Shown here: one piece after another, positions 8,711 through 17,890 of the stretch
How positions within the stretch are numbered: position 1 is the first letter of the stretch
Layout of the letters: each line of letters starts with the position of its first letter
From: DATJCV01 sp963707665
GTDB taxonomy: Bacteria > Pseudomonadota > Gammaproteobacteria > Burkholderiales > Burkholderiaceae_D
Assembly: GCA_963707665.1 (NCBI GenBank)
Contig: CAVPQU010000006.1
Coordinates: 1-64,000, forward strand
DNA: 64,000 nt
Reading direction: 5' to 3'
The notes under the pieces: generated by a model
Told to the model about the DNA's origin: nothing
Database searches by the model: none
What the model saw: the letters and a program-made list of their open reading frames with translations, nothing else
Translations under genes and position numbers: made by a program

Positions 8711-11650
8711 TTAAGTCGCATCGATGGAATCGCCTGGGGTTTTTGCCGCGCGATGGAATCTGGCCCAAGGTGTTTCTCGCAAAAACGTTTCCATGGCGGC
8801 GGCCGGCATGGGCGGCGCCGAACAAAAATCCCTGGGCATTTTCACATCCTGCTCCACCAGAATCGCCAGCTGATCTTCCGTCTCCACGCCTTCGGCAATG
8901 ACTTTCAGGTTCAATTTTTTGGCCAGGTCGATGATCGCCGCGGAGATCAGCGTATCGTGCTGGCTGTTGGGCAGGCGGCTGACGATGGGTTGGGAAATCT
9001 TGAGGATATCCACCCGGAAGTCGCTGGCTTCCGAAAGGAATGAGAAGTGCCCGCCAACATCGTCGATCGCCAGCCTGACTCCCATCTTGTTCAACTCCGC
9101 CAGGCGGCTGCTGTCCGCTTCATCCGACGCGCGCCACAAGTCCCGTGGCAGTTCCAGCGCCAGGCAAGCGGGCGCGAGCCCGGTCTCTTCGAAGGCTTCC
9201 CGGACGGCCTTGGTGAATTCCGCGTCGCGCAGCTGGCTCAGGGATACATTCGCCGCCACCGGGAAGGAGGGCAGGCCGGAACGCTGCCATGCCTTGTTTT
9301 GCCGGCATGCCTCGCGCAATACCCATTCGCCGATAGGAATGATCATCTCGGTTTTTTCGGCCAGTTCCAGCAGCTGGGCAAGCGGCATGAGCGGAGTCGG
9401 CCCCGACGGCCAGCGCAGCAGCGCCTCGACGCCGGCGATGCTCCAGGTGCGCAAATCGATTTGGGGCTGATAGTGGAGTTCGAATTTCTGCTGCCGTACC
9501 GCCGCGCGCAGCTGGTCTTCCATCGAGTGACGGCTCAGCCCCTTGCTTCCCAGGCGCGGCGAGTAGCGCACAAAACCATATCGCCCGCGTTTCTTGGCCC
9601 TATAAAGCGCCAGGTCCGACTTCTTCAGCAGTCCCATCGGCTCCGTGGCATCTAGCGGATAAATGGCAATGCCGATGCTGGTGCCGATTTGCGCCTCCTG
9701 CGCATTGAGCCGATAGGACTCGCCTACGGCGTCCACCAGCTTGCGCGCAAAAACTTCGGCGTCGTCGGGGGCTTGCAGGTGGCTCTGGATGACGACGAAT
9801 TCGTCGCCGCCCAGGCGCGCCACCGTATCCGTCTCGCGCATGTGCGTCTGCAGGCGCTGCGAGACCTGTTTCAGCAGCAGGTCGCCCGCATCGTGGCCCA
9901 AAGTGTCGTTGACGGACTTGAAACGGTCGAGATCCAGCATGTGGATTGCCACCATCTGCTTTTCACGTCTCGCATGCGTGAGCGCTTCATGCAACCTTGC
10001 ATTGAACAGGGTCCGGTTCGCCAATCCGGTCAGCGGATCGTGGTTGGCCAGGTAATAGATCCGCTCATCTGCTAAACGCTGCCTGGTGTTATCACGCATG
10101 ATCTTGACGAAGCCCCGTAGCGCCCCGCGTTCATTGTGCAGCGCGCTCAATACGCCGGTCGACCAGAAACGCTTGCGATCCTTGCTCATCCGCCAGCCAT
10201 CCTCCTCAATGCGTTTTTCCTCGATGGCCTTGTCGAGGCGTCGTTGCGGCTCGCCCCGTTCCACGTCTTCCGGCAAGTAAAGTCGCGAAAAATGGACGCC
10301 GATGATTTCGTCCTTCCGATAGCCGAGAATGCGTTCCGCGCCCGTGTTCCAGGTGACGATGCGGCCATCACGATCCAGCAGGAAAATGGCGTAGTCGCTG
10401 GTTCCTTCGACCAGCAGGCGGAATTGCTCTTCGGAACGCAGCAATTCTTCCTGTACGCGCATTTGTTCCGTGATATCGGTATTGGATTTGAGAATGCGCC
10501 ACGGATTACCGGCCTCGTCTTTTTCCAGGGCCCAGCGCGCAAGCACCGCGATCCGACTGCCATCCTGGCGAGTATGAAAAAGCTTTCCCTCCCATGACCC
10601 CTTCGAATAGAGCGTCTGCAGCGTCTGCTCAAGCGATTCCGGGAAAACGGTGGACAACAATTCGTGCGACAGTCGGCCCAGCGCCGCCTCGCCAGGGAAA
10701 CCGTATAGGCGCTCTGCACCCCGGTTCCAATACAGGATGCGTCCCTCCGGGTTGCAGGTGAAAATGGCGTCGGTCGACAGGTCCAGCAACGCCGCCTGTT
10801 CAGCCAGCGCCTGTTCCGCTTGTTTGCGCTGGCTGATGTCTTCGACCAGGGCAATCAGCTGCTTCGGCTCGCCGGTGCGGATATCGCGATGCAAGGAGGC
10901 GGTCAGGGTGATCCAGACAATGCCGCCATCCTTGCGCATGAAGCGCTTTTCCAGCGTGAAGGAATCGATTTCGCCGGCCAGCAGGCTGCGCGTCTTTTCA
11001 AGGCTCGAGGCACGATCTGCGGGGTGGATAATATCGATGACGGTAAGCGTTGCCAGTTCATCTTTTGAATAGCCGACGATGTCGCAGAATTTTTGATTGA
11101 CCTGCCGTAAATACCCGTCCAGGAGCGTGTACGAAATGCCGACCGAGGTTTGTTCAAAGGCGGAACGGAACATTTCCTCGCTTCGCTGCAGTTCCTCGGT
11201 ACGCAGCGCGACCAGTTTTTCACATTTTTCCCTGGCTTCCTCCAGCACATCGCGATATTTTTTTTGCCCGGTCATGTCGCGCGTGACTTTTGCGAATCCA
11301 ACCAGCCGCCCTTCTTTCATCAGGCGGGTGATGACGACATTGGCCCAGAAAAGCGAACCGTCCTTGCGTACTCGCCACCCCTCATCCTCCCATTGCCCCT
11401 CTTTTGCCGCCATCGCCAGTTCGTGCTCGGGTGTGCTCTTGGCCTTGTCCTCGGCGGTGTAAAAACGCGAGAAATGCTGACCGATGATCTCCTCCGGCGC
11501 GTAACCCTTGATCCTTTGCGCCCCTGCGTTCCAGGTGAGCACATGCCCGGTGGGGTCAAGCATGAAAATGGCGTAATCCTTGACACTGTCTACCAGAAGC
11601 CGATAGCTTTCGAAATCAACTGCGGATGAGGCTGAACCGGATATTTCCAT
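8711..11650 (-). CDS. PAS-rich diguanylate cyclase / EAL sensor protein
   Basis: This 979-residue cytoplasmic protein has four PAS domains (about residues 12-130, 155-275, 285-400 and 408-530, each with a PAC tail such as FAKVTRDMTGQKK or LIALVEDISQRKQ), then a GGDEF domain (540-700) and an EAL domain (720-960). No membrane segment is seen, so the signal is probably soluble or a bound cofactor. The cyclase motif RLGGDEF is intact at residues 614-618. The EAL domain keeps EAL (742-744), IDD, the Lys in ILKIS and AEGVET, but its loop-6 signature DFGTGYSS is replaced by DVGGHFSF, so phosphodiesterase activity is doubtful. GGAGG seven bases before the ATG supports the start. Confidence 0.9.
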   Translation of the reverse strand: MEISGSASSAVDFESYRLLVDSVKDYAIFMLDPTGHVLTWNAGAQRIKGYAPEEIIGQHFSRFYTAEDKAKSTPEHELAMAAKEGQWEDEGWRVRKDGSLFWANVVITRLMKEGRLVGFAKVTRDMTGQKKYRDVLEEAREKCEKLVALRTEELQRSEEMFRSAFEQTSVGISYTLLDGYLRQVNQKFCDIVGYSKDELATLTVIDIIHPADRASSLEKTRSLLAGEIDSFTLEKRFMRKDGGIVWITLTASLHRDIRTGEPKQLIALVEDISQRKQAEQALAEQAALLDLSTDAIFTCNPEGRILYWNRGAERLYGFPGEAALGRLSHELLSTVFPESLEQTLQTLYSKGSWEGKLFHTRQDGSRIAVLARWALEKDEAGNPWRILKSNTDITEQMRVQEELLRSEEQFRLLVEGTSDYAIFLLDRDGRIVTWNTGAERILGYRKDEIIGVHFSRLYLPEDVERGEPQRRLDKAIEEKRIEEDGWRMSKDRKRFWSTGVLSALHNERGALRGFVKIMRDNTRQRLADERIYYLANHDPLTGLANRTLFNARLHEALTHARREKQMVAIHMLDLDRFKSVNDTLGHDAGDLLLKQVSQRLQTHMRETDTVARLGGDEFVVIQSHLQAPDDAEVFARKLVDAVGESYRLNAQEAQIGTSIGIAIYPLDATEPMGLLKKSDLALYRAKKRGRYGFVRYSPRLGSKGLSRHSMEDQLRAAVRQQKFELHYQPQIDLRTWSIAGVEALLRWPSGPTPLMPLAQLLELAEKTEMIIPIGEWVLREACRQNKAWQRSGLPSFPVAANVSLSQLRDAEFTKAVREAFEETGLAPACLALELPRDLWRASDEADSSRLAELNKMGVRLAIDDVGGHFSFLSEASDFRVDILKISQPIVSRLPNSQHDTLISAAIIDLAKKLNLKVIAEGVETEDQLAILVEQDVKMPRDFCSAPPMPAAAMETFLRETPWARFHRAAKTPGDSIDAT

Positions 11651-12016
11651 GTAAAAACCTCCATGACCGAAATAATTACGGCTTCAATGCGCAGTCGAAG
11701 CAAGCGGCAAGGCTGGTCGTACTGACGGCGACGGATGAAAGATGGCTATTTGCCTTATACGGTGATTGCATTCGAGAGGCGCTGTTTAGCGATTGCGCAA
11801 TTCTGTGGCTGGAGGCGCGCATCGAAACCCGCGAAAGCGATACTTCGGTGACACTGGGCAAGTTGCCCATTCATGTGTCTTGGACAGAAAAATGGGGCCA
11901 CTATTCCTACCGGTGCTCGCGCCAAATTCTGCCTTGCCATGGGCGCCACCAAAACCGATGGACTCATTTGGCCTAGTAATACGCATGGTCGTTAAACGGT
12001 TCGGGGAAGGAATAAA
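11651..12016. other. Intergenic region without recognisable gene
   Basis: Upstream DNA of the PAS-GGDEF-EAL gene. Short open frames on both strands show no domain or ribosome site, and nothing convincing was found before the repeat at 12017. Confidence 0.4.
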
Positions 12017-12034
12017 GGGGTCATAGTTAAATAT
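12017..12034 (+). repeat. GGGGTCAG-type repeat, diverged copy
   Basis: GGGGTCATAGTTAAATAT differs at a few positions from the core. It is preceded by AATAAA and followed by TCTTGTCA, then by glnS fragment C. Confidence 0.65.
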
Positions 12035-12040
12035 TCTTGT

Positions 12041-12082
12041 CACGGATCGCTGGAGTCGGTGGCGGGCAAGCGAATGTTTGTT
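12041..12082 (+). pseudogene. glnS 3'-end fragment C
   Basis: CGGATCG, TGGA, TCGGTGGCGGG, AAGC and TGTTT match, in order, glnS 3208-3247, which encodes the end of the protein (ADRVDSVAGKPVF). About four of five bases agree. The match is short, but it follows the repeat just as fragment B does. Confidence 0.6.
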
Positions 12083-12437
12083 ATATGCGTAAATCGACCC
12101 AATAGCATAAGAATATGTGATTTCTTTACGAAAATCCGCTCAACCGACATGGTTCCAGCGCCTCCTGCAGTTAAACACCCAAGCCGCTTCAATCCGATAC
12201 CACGCCAAAGACAGACAGCACCGACACTGGGAATGACGATTTTGCGGGTTGACGCCGAATCGCCGAAGCCCAGGAACCGGCTTTGAACAGCCGCGAGCCT
12301 ACAAAGCTGCTGTGCTAGTATAAAAATGGCAAGAGTGCACTGTGGCAACGGTCACGATGAAGTCTCAGACCGTGACGGTATCTGCCAATGCTTGCTGCGG
12401 AAGTTGGACATCCTTTCATCTGTCATTAGGAGACATT

Positions 12438-12851
12438 TTGACTACTTTAATCAAAACAACTTTGGCGATCGCTGCGGTGGTATTGACTGTGAGCAGTAGC
12501 TCCGCTTTTGCGCAAGCAGATGGCGTAACGCGCGCACTGGTCACCCGTGCCGATGTCTCTGTGCCAAACCGCGAAGCGGTCATAGCGCGGGTAGATATTG
12601 CGCCCGGTGCGGTGGTTGGTTGGCACACCCATGCAGGTGACGAAATTGGTTATGTACAGGAAGGTGAGGTCGAATTGCTGCTCGCTAAACAACCGTCCCG
12701 TATCGTCAAGGCAGGTGAAGGCTTCATCATTCCGGCCGGCGTCGTCCATAGTGCGAAAAATCACGGCAGCACGAGTTTTAAAATGGTCGGCACCTACGTT
12801 GTAGAGAAAGGCCAGCCTTTGGCAACGCCAGGGGCGGCTCCGGGGAACTAG
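12438..12851 (+). CDS. Secreted cupin domain protein
   Basis: The protein has 137 residues from a TTG start at 12438, which is favoured because AGGAG lies five bases upstream and because this start yields a clean signal peptide (MTTLIKTTLAIAAVVLTVSS, cleavage after AFA). The mature part is one cupin barrel: PGAVVGWHTHAGDEIGYVQEG supplies the metal-binding His-His-Glu set and PAGVVHSAKNHG the last His. Such periplasmic mini-cupins bind a metal; the substrate is unknown. An inverted repeat GTCACG/CGTGAC (12351-12356 and 12371-12376) upstream could be an operator. A terminator follows at 12873. Confidence 0.82.
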   Translation: MTTLIKTTLAIAAVVLTVSSSSAFAQADGVTRALVTRADVSVPNREAVIARVDIAPGAVVGWHTHAGDEIGYVQEGEVELLLAKQPSRIVKAGEGFIIPAGVVHSAKNHGSTSFKMVGTYVVEKGQPLATPGAAPGN

Positions 12852-12872
12852 CGAACTGACCATCGTCGTCCT

Positions 12873-12908
12873 GAAAAAGCGCACTCAGGTGACTGAGGCG
12901 CTTTTTTT
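12873..12908 (+). terminator. Rho-independent terminator after the secreted cupin gene
   Basis: AAAGCGC and CTCAG pair with CTGAG and GCGCTTT, with one bulged base and a GTGA loop, followed by a run of T residues. It ends the 12438 gene before the second cupin. Confidence 0.82.
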
Positions 12909-13000
12909 ATCACCAACCTATCGACTACCATCAACTCGTCCGAATCTGTGCCAGAAATCAGCCTGCTCAGGCATTCAGTCCACCCTTCAAGGAGTGAAAC

Positions 13001-13339
13001 ATGCACGTTGGTAAGCTTTTTTCTGATGTAGCAGCGCCTCCAGAAGGTGAGCGTGTCGACACGCTTTTGCGCCACAAGAATCTGCTCATTGAGCGGATCG
13101 TCAGCTCCTCTCACATTACGCCGCAAGAGTACGTACAAGCCCAGGACGAATGGGTGTTGCTGCTTCACGGCGACGCACTGCTGCAGGTAGGTGGGAAAGC
13201 GGTCGCGCTCAAAGCCGGCGATCACTTGTTTTTGCCAGCAGGTCTTGCTCACACCGTGGAACAGGCGTCGGCGGGCGCAATCTGGTTGGCCGTGCATCTG
13301 CATCCTGAGCAAGCGGCGGCGGAGTTCAAGTCGCCATGA
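13001..13339 (+). CDS. Cytoplasmic cupin domain protein
   Basis: The 112-residue protein holds a single cupin fold with DEWVLLLHGDALLQVGGKA and AGDHLFLPAGLAHTVEQAS. The first metal-binding motif lacks the usual His-x-His (QAQDEW), as in several cupin_2 phosphoribosyl-aminohydrolase-like or mannose isomerase-like proteins. It has no signal peptide. AAGGAG seven bases before the ATG supports the start. Its stop overlaps the ATG of a tspO remnant by the four bases ATGA, so the two once formed a translationally coupled pair. Function is unknown. Confidence 0.85.
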   Translation: MHVGKLFSDVAAPPEGERVDTLLRHKNLLIERIVSSSHITPQEYVQAQDEWVLLLHGDALLQVGGKAVALKAGDHLFLPAGLAHTVEQASAGAIWLAVHLHPEQAAAEFKSP

Positions 13340-13482
13340 CCATGATCGCCTTCGGGCGCATCCGGCCACTAGCTGGGGCGCTCCTGATTCCGTATGGGCT
13401 TTGGGTCAGTTTTGCCTGCGCGCTTAACTATTCCGTGTGGCAACTCAATCCGCAGCTTTGGTGTAACGTGCGTGTTGCCTGA
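13336..13482 (+). pseudogene. TspO/MBR family remnant (C-terminal helix only)
   Basis: An open frame of 48 codons encodes RIRPLAGALLIPYGLWVSFA followed by CALNYSVWQLNP, which is the fifth helix and signature end of TspO/MBR tryptophan-rich sensory proteins. About 100 residues of the usual protein (four helices) are absent. It begins with ATGACCATG inside the stop of the cupin gene. The remnant cannot form a TspO bundle. It shows that a deletion fused the site of the cupin end to an internal tspO position. Confidence 0.75.
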
Positions 13483-13642
13483 GCACTCATGAAAGCGTTC
13501 TCCTGCAAGCGTTCGCTGGTTTGGTTTTCAAGTCTAGGCCGCGGCCCACTGAGAAGGAAGGCTGGGCGTGATCGCTACCTCAAGTCTTAACTGACGAGGG
13601 ATATAAGACAATCACCGATCCCACGCGGAGCAAATCAACACC

Positions 13643-15421
13643 ATGATTCCAAAAGCAAAATTCTGGGACAACCTGATTCCGCAACGCCCATGTCTTGACG
13701 GCGTACAGTTGGCCGGATGGACGCCGGGTCCGCCCGTCCGCAAAGGGCTCGGCTGCGTGCTGCATGGGGACCAGATGGTCCCGGTAGCGGATGGGGTGTC
13801 GCTGGCCGCGGACGTGTATACGCCCAAGCAGCAGGGGCGTTATCCAGCGGTCGTACTATTTTCCGCCTACAGCAAGGAGCTGCAGGCCAGCGGCGCACCG
13901 ACCGGCACCAATGAAGTCGGCAGCGCACCCGTGTTCACCGATCGCGGCTATGTGCACATGACCGTCACGCGCCGCGGCATGGGCCGCTCGCAGGGTGAAA
14001 GCATCCTGTTCTTCAACGACACCGACGTCGAGGACCATGCCAAGGTGATCGCATGGGCAGCGGCGCAGCCGTGGTGCGACGGCAATGTCGTGTTGTTTGG
14101 AACCTCCTACTACGGCATTACGCAATTGCAGGTTGCCGTGAAGCAGCCGCCAGCACTCAAGGGTTTTTTCAGCATTGAGATGTGCACCGACTATTTCCGG
14201 CAAATCTCGATGTTCGGCGGTGCGCCGCAGATCGATTTTCTGACGCTCTGGATGGGCGCCAATTTTTCCGAGACCCAGTTCAAGCTGCGCGTGCCGCCGC
14301 TGGCACGGGCGTTGGCCAGCCAGGTGTTGAACTCGCCGCTCCGGCATTGGTGGCGGCCGCAGGTGGGGAAACGGATGACGCGCATCCAGGACTGGTTCAA
14401 GACCATGACGCCCGCCCAGCCCATGCGCGAGCTGTTCGCCAGTTGGATACTAGACGGCAAGACGCGCGCGTCGAACAGCATACCGCCGGGGCCTTCGAGG
14501 GAACTCGCCAACATCACGGTGCCGTTCGTCGTGGCGCAAAATCCCGGCCATTTCAATTTGCACCAGTTCGGCGCCTACGATCTGTTTGAAAACGCCGGCA
14601 CGCCCAAGGATCGCAAGTGGTTGATCATCAGCGAGGCCGAGTATGAGTTGCCGGCCTATCACTGGCAGCTCGAAGCGCTGGCGTTCTACGACCACATTCT
14701 GTTTGGATCTGCCAACGGCTACGCGGAACAGGCGCCGGTGCGCTACTGGACGGAAGGTGCAAAGGAGTTTCGCCGCGCTGCGGATTTTCCGATTCCCGGC
14801 AGCGAGCCAGTGCGCTTTTACCTGGCTTCGAACGGCGCCGACACTGCCACACATCGCCTGGGCAGCGAAGCCAATGAAACAGGAGCGAACCGTTGGGCCG
14901 CGGTGCCGATGGGAGCAACCCTCGTGCCCGGCTTTGACGAGGTGGCCAATCAACTGCTCAGTTACGAAGCAGTGATTGACGCGGATGCCGAGTTTTCAGG
15001 GCCGATCAGCGCGAACCTGAAGTTCAGCTGTAACGAGATCGATTCGCACGTGGTGGCGCGCCTGGGCCGTATCGACCAGACCGGCGCCTTTCACCTGCTG
15101 TCGCTCGGGACGATACGGCCAGCCTGCCGCAAGATCGACATCGAGCGCTGCACTGCGATCGAGATCGCCATCGATATCGACGTGCCGCAACCGCTGGTAC
15201 CGGGCGAATCGGTGATTCTGCGCTTCAGCCTGACGCCGAAGCCAGTATTACTGAAGGCGGGCGAGCGCCTGCGCTTCGACGTGGGGAGCCGAACCGATCT
15301 TTTGCGCAGTGATGTCAGTCATGGTCACGCACAATTCGACATGCAGGTGCCGCCCTATTTCTCACGCAACACCGTGCACTACGGGCCTGACAGTTACGTG
15401 GAGCTCCGTCGTGTGAAGTGA
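13643..15421 (+). CDS. CocE/NonD family serine hydrolase
   Basis: The 592-residue protein has an alpha/beta-hydrolase domain with the X-Pro dipeptidyl-peptidase/CocE signature. YPAVVLFSAYSKE forms the first strand, VTRRGMGRSQGE the conserved RG.G.S loop, and FGTSYYGITQ holds the nucleophile Ser155. The C-terminal third, from GSEPVRFYLAS to the end, is the jelly-roll domain of this family (PXPD_C). There is no signal peptide, so it is probably cytoplasmic. Members hydrolyse esters or amides such as cocaine, glutaryl-7-ACA or acyl-peptides; this substrate is unknown. The gene stands alone. The start is uncertain because GGAG lies rather far upstream. Confidence 0.85.
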   Translation: MIPKAKFWDNLIPQRPCLDGVQLAGWTPGPPVRKGLGCVLHGDQMVPVADGVSLAADVYTPKQQGRYPAVVLFSAYSKELQASGAPTGTNEVGSAPVFTDRGYVHMTVTRRGMGRSQGESILFFNDTDVEDHAKVIAWAAAQPWCDGNVVLFGTSYYGITQLQVAVKQPPALKGFFSIEMCTDYFRQISMFGGAPQIDFLTLWMGANFSETQFKLRVPPLARALASQVLNSPLRHWWRPQVGKRMTRIQDWFKTMTPAQPMRELFASWILDGKTRASNSIPPGPSRELANITVPFVVAQNPGHFNLHQFGAYDLFENAGTPKDRKWLIISEAEYELPAYHWQLEALAFYDHILFGSANGYAEQAPVRYWTEGAKEFRRAADFPIPGSEPVRFYLASNGADTATHRLGSEANETGANRWAAVPMGATLVPGFDEVANQLLSYEAVIDADAEFSGPISANLKFSCNEIDSHVVARLGRIDQTGAFHLLSLGTIRPACRKIDIERCTAIEIAIDIDVPQPLVPGESVILRFSLTPKPVLLKAGERLRFDVGSRTDLLRSDVSHGHAQFDMQVPPYFSRNTVHYGPDSYVELRRVK

Positions 15422-15484
15422 AATAAGGCACGCTGTGGTGCCGGCTTCAAACCATGAGCCGCGCCGCGAACGCGTCTCGTTGTT

Positions 15485-15544
15485 GGGGTATGTTGATAAA
15501 ACGACCGTTTTACGCTCGAAAAGACGCATATACTTATGGAGTAT
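15485..15544 (+). repeat. 53-bp-spaced GGAGTAT element, copy 1
   Basis: GGGGTAT at 15485 (one mismatch) and GGAGTAT at 15538 are direct repeats exactly 53 bp apart. The interior contains a TAAAACG-AC-CGTTTTA palindrome and TTTTACGCTCG. It lies 45 bases upstream of the copD-like remnant. Confidence 0.6.
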
Positions 15545-15588
15545 ATTGATCCCATCTGGTGCTGCGAACAGATTTCAAAGGAAACGAA

Positions 15589-15768
15589 ATGAGTGTCTGG
15601 CTATGGAGTCGCGTCCTGCACGTGCTGGGCGTGGTGATCTGGATTGGTGGTGTCACCTTTGTCACGCTGGTCTTACTGCCCGCGGTGCGCAGGCTACCGT
15701 AAGCAGCCGGCCAGCATCAGTTGTTTGAACACGCCGAAGGCCGCTTTGCCTGGTGGGCGCGCGCTTAA
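15589..15768 (+). pseudogene. CopD-like membrane protein gene, truncated
   Basis: A good ribosome site (AAAGGAAACGAA) and ATG 15589 lead into SVWLWSRVLHVLGVVIWIGG and TFVTLVLLPAVRRLP. This is the first helix, with its His, of small CopD/heme-binding membrane proteins. A TAA stop at 15700 interrupts the frame. The same frame then continues with AAGQHQLFEHAEGRFAWWAR before a second stop at 15766, after which homology ends. The remaining helices are absent. It is a decayed gene that kept its promoter side. Confidence 0.65.
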
Positions 15769-15938
15769 AAATACCGCGAATCTACTCCTATTATTTCGTA
15801 GCGCTCGAAACCGTCAAATCCACAGCGAATATAATCCAACGCACTGTAAGTACCTACAAGGTACTGGCTAACGAATCCAGATTCGCCTGATTGCTGGCCA
15901 AATTCCTTCACCCGCTTATCCACTGGGAGTACCACCCG

Positions 15939-17117
15939 ATGCAAGAGCCGCGTTACGCCTGGGTTGTCGTCTGGGCAGCATTCGTCAATCTGGCGGTGAT
16001 TTTCGGTGTCGCCTACTCGTTCGCCGCATTTTTCGAATCCTTCTCCACGGCATTCAACGCGCAGCGTGCCGACGTCTCGCTGATCTTCGGGCTCTCCGGA
16101 CTGGTTTATTTTGTGCTCGGCGCGGGTGCCGGCATGCTGGCCGATCGCTACGGGCCGCGAGTCGTCTCCTGCGCTGGCATGACGTGCATCGCCGCCGCTT
16201 TGATTGCCAGCAGTTTTGCGACCTCGATGACGATGATTTATTTGTCCTACGGCGTCGGCGTCGGGATTGGCATCGCGCTGGTCTACACGCCGGCGATCGC
16301 CTGCGTGCAACCGTGGTTCTCGCAGCGCCGCGGGCTGGCCGCCGGCATCGCCAGCGCCGGGATTGGCGCTGGCACGGTGGTGGTGCCGCTCCTCGCCGCC
16401 GCGGCGATCCTCGCCTTCGACTGGCGCGACGCCTTGCGGGCGATCGCGGCGGGCGTGGTCGTGATCGGCCTTGGCGCGGCCTATCTGCTGCGGCGCGCGC
16501 CGGTAGCGGCGGCCAGCGCCGGCCGCGCTTCGGGCTCCAGCGTGGCCGAGGCCTTGCGCGACCGCCGCTTCTGGTGGTTGTATCTGGGGGCCGTGGTGGC
16601 CGGCCCGGTCATGTTCATTCCCTTCGCCCATATCTCGGCGGCGGCACGCGACCTCGGCATCGACGAATCGCGCGCGGTCGGCCTGGTCGGGCTGATTGGC
16701 ATCGGCAGCCTGCTTGGGCGCTTCGTGATCGGCACGCTGGCCGACCGCATCGGCCGCACCCTGGCCTTGAGCTTGATGCAGGCGTCGATGGGCTTGTCGT
16801 ACCTGGCCTGGTATGGCGCCGGCGGCTTTCCGGCGCTGGCGTTCTACGCCGTATGGTTCGGCCTCAGCTACGGCGGCATCGTCGCGCTGCTGCCGGCGCT
16901 GTGCATGGACCTCTTCGGCGCGCGCGCGGTGGCCGGCATCATCGGCACGCTCTACACCGGCGCCGCGCTCGGCAACCTGCTCGGCCCGGTGGTCGCCGGC
17001 GCGGTATTCGATCGCAGCGGCAGCTACACGCTGGTGATCTGGGGTTGCATCACGCTGTCAACGGTCGCCACGATCGCGTCGGCGCGCTTGCTTACATCGC
17101 GCCAACCGGCGTATTGA
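15939..17117 (+). CDS. MFS transporter, oxalate/formate antiporter-like
   Basis: The 392-residue protein has twelve predicted helices. The MFS loop motifs are GMLADRYGPR between helices 2 and 3 and GTLADRIGRT in the second half. The arrangement resembles the OFA/monocarboxylate branch (RYAWVVVWAAFVNLAVIFGV at the N-terminus, FSQRRGLAAGIASAGIGAGT in helix 5). Substrates of that branch are small organic anions; the actual one is unknown. ATG 15939 is chosen over the upstream frame start because GGGAG lies about nine bases before it and the family N-terminus begins there. The gene is monocistronic. Confidence 0.85.
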   Translation: MQEPRYAWVVVWAAFVNLAVIFGVAYSFAAFFESFSTAFNAQRADVSLIFGLSGLVYFVLGAGAGMLADRYGPRVVSCAGMTCIAAALIASSFATSMTMIYLSYGVGVGIGIALVYTPAIACVQPWFSQRRGLAAGIASAGIGAGTVVVPLLAAAAILAFDWRDALRAIAAGVVVIGLGAAYLLRRAPVAAASAGRASGSSVAEALRDRRFWWLYLGAVVAGPVMFIPFAHISAAARDLGIDESRAVGLVGLIGIGSLLGRFVIGTLADRIGRTLALSLMQASMGLSYLAWYGAGGFPALAFYAVWFGLSYGGIVALLPALCMDLFGARAVAGIIGTLYTGAALGNLLGPVVAGAVFDRSGSYTLVIWGCITLSTVATIASARLLTSRQPAY

Positions 17118-17360
17118 ACAGCGCGCTGAATCAGGGGCGAACGAAAACAATTTATCCATCGAAAGAATTCTTGGTGAATATCTCCAAACATGCGCCTAAA
17201 GACTTCAACTCAACAACAGCCATGCAAACCATCCGCCGAGCGCGAATAGCAGAATGAAAACCATGCGTCGAAGCTGCCGCGTTCAGCATGCTTCCCGCAT
17301 GTGCCGGCAATCAATTTGATCAGCATTAACATAACACCACGCTGCAGAGAAAATAATAGT

Positions 17361-17450
17361 GTCAGAGCCAAATATTCAAACCTGGCTGCAATCCGCAATG
17401 CAACTTATTGATGCTTGCCACCTTCAATAAAAGGGGCAGAGTCAAATATC
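17361..17450 (+). repeat. GGGGCAGAG-type repeats and a shared 65-bp segment
   Basis: GTCAGAGCCAAATATT at 17361 is followed by CAAACCTGGCTGCAAT, GCAACTTATTG and GCTTGCCACCTTCA, then a second core GGGGCAGAGTCAAATATC at 17433. The segment after the first core recurs almost unchanged after the core at 19264. The second core runs into the copied DUF5610-like gene end. Confidence 0.7.
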
Positions 17451-17480
17451 CGCAGAATCATCTATTGGCTTGCAATGTCA

Positions 17481-17775
17481 GCCTCACGCCGACTTCGTTG
17501 TACTACTTTCGCCAATCCAGCGATCAAAGCCAGCCATCACAACCACATCAATTTTTTGCTGATCTCAGGCAAGGTCTCACCCAATTTGGTCGCCTCGGCA
17601 AGCCCTTTTCAACGGTAGCGAACACTTTCCCGTTCGAATGGGTACCGCCAATCACGATCTGGGCAAAATTCAGGATGCGTTTAGTCACTCTCCACATCCA
17701 TATTCCCATCGTCGGCAATCGCGGTCTTGGCCTGTGTGATCGTGATGGGGTCGAAGTTCCGAGTTCGTTCACGTG
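17481..17775 (-). pseudogene. Degenerate copy of the DUF5610-like gene (3' part)
   Basis: Read on the minus strand, broken frames give DPITITQAKTAIADDGN, then RILNFAQIVIGG, then VEKGL. These match DPATIEQAKAAIADDGEYGV, RILNFAQAVIGGDPSKLES and VEKGFAEA in the intact gene at 22833-23435. The nucleotide match runs from CCTCACGC at the gene's 3' edge inward for about 290 bases, with scattered substitutions and small gaps. The match may extend into the preceding repeat core on both copies. No product is expected. Confidence 0.78.
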
Positions 17776-17890
17776 CAACTGATCCCTTGCGCCACGTTCG
17801 CTCCCTGCTATTCCAAGACCGGCAGGGACAGGCACGCGCGCCTTGTGGCCTGCGCGTAAAATGGAAATTCACTATATCGAATTCCATCTC

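Noticed and set aside
16184..17257. Open frame of 357 codons on the plus strand
   Set aside because: Overlaps the MFS gene in another frame; no hydrophobic segments or domain.
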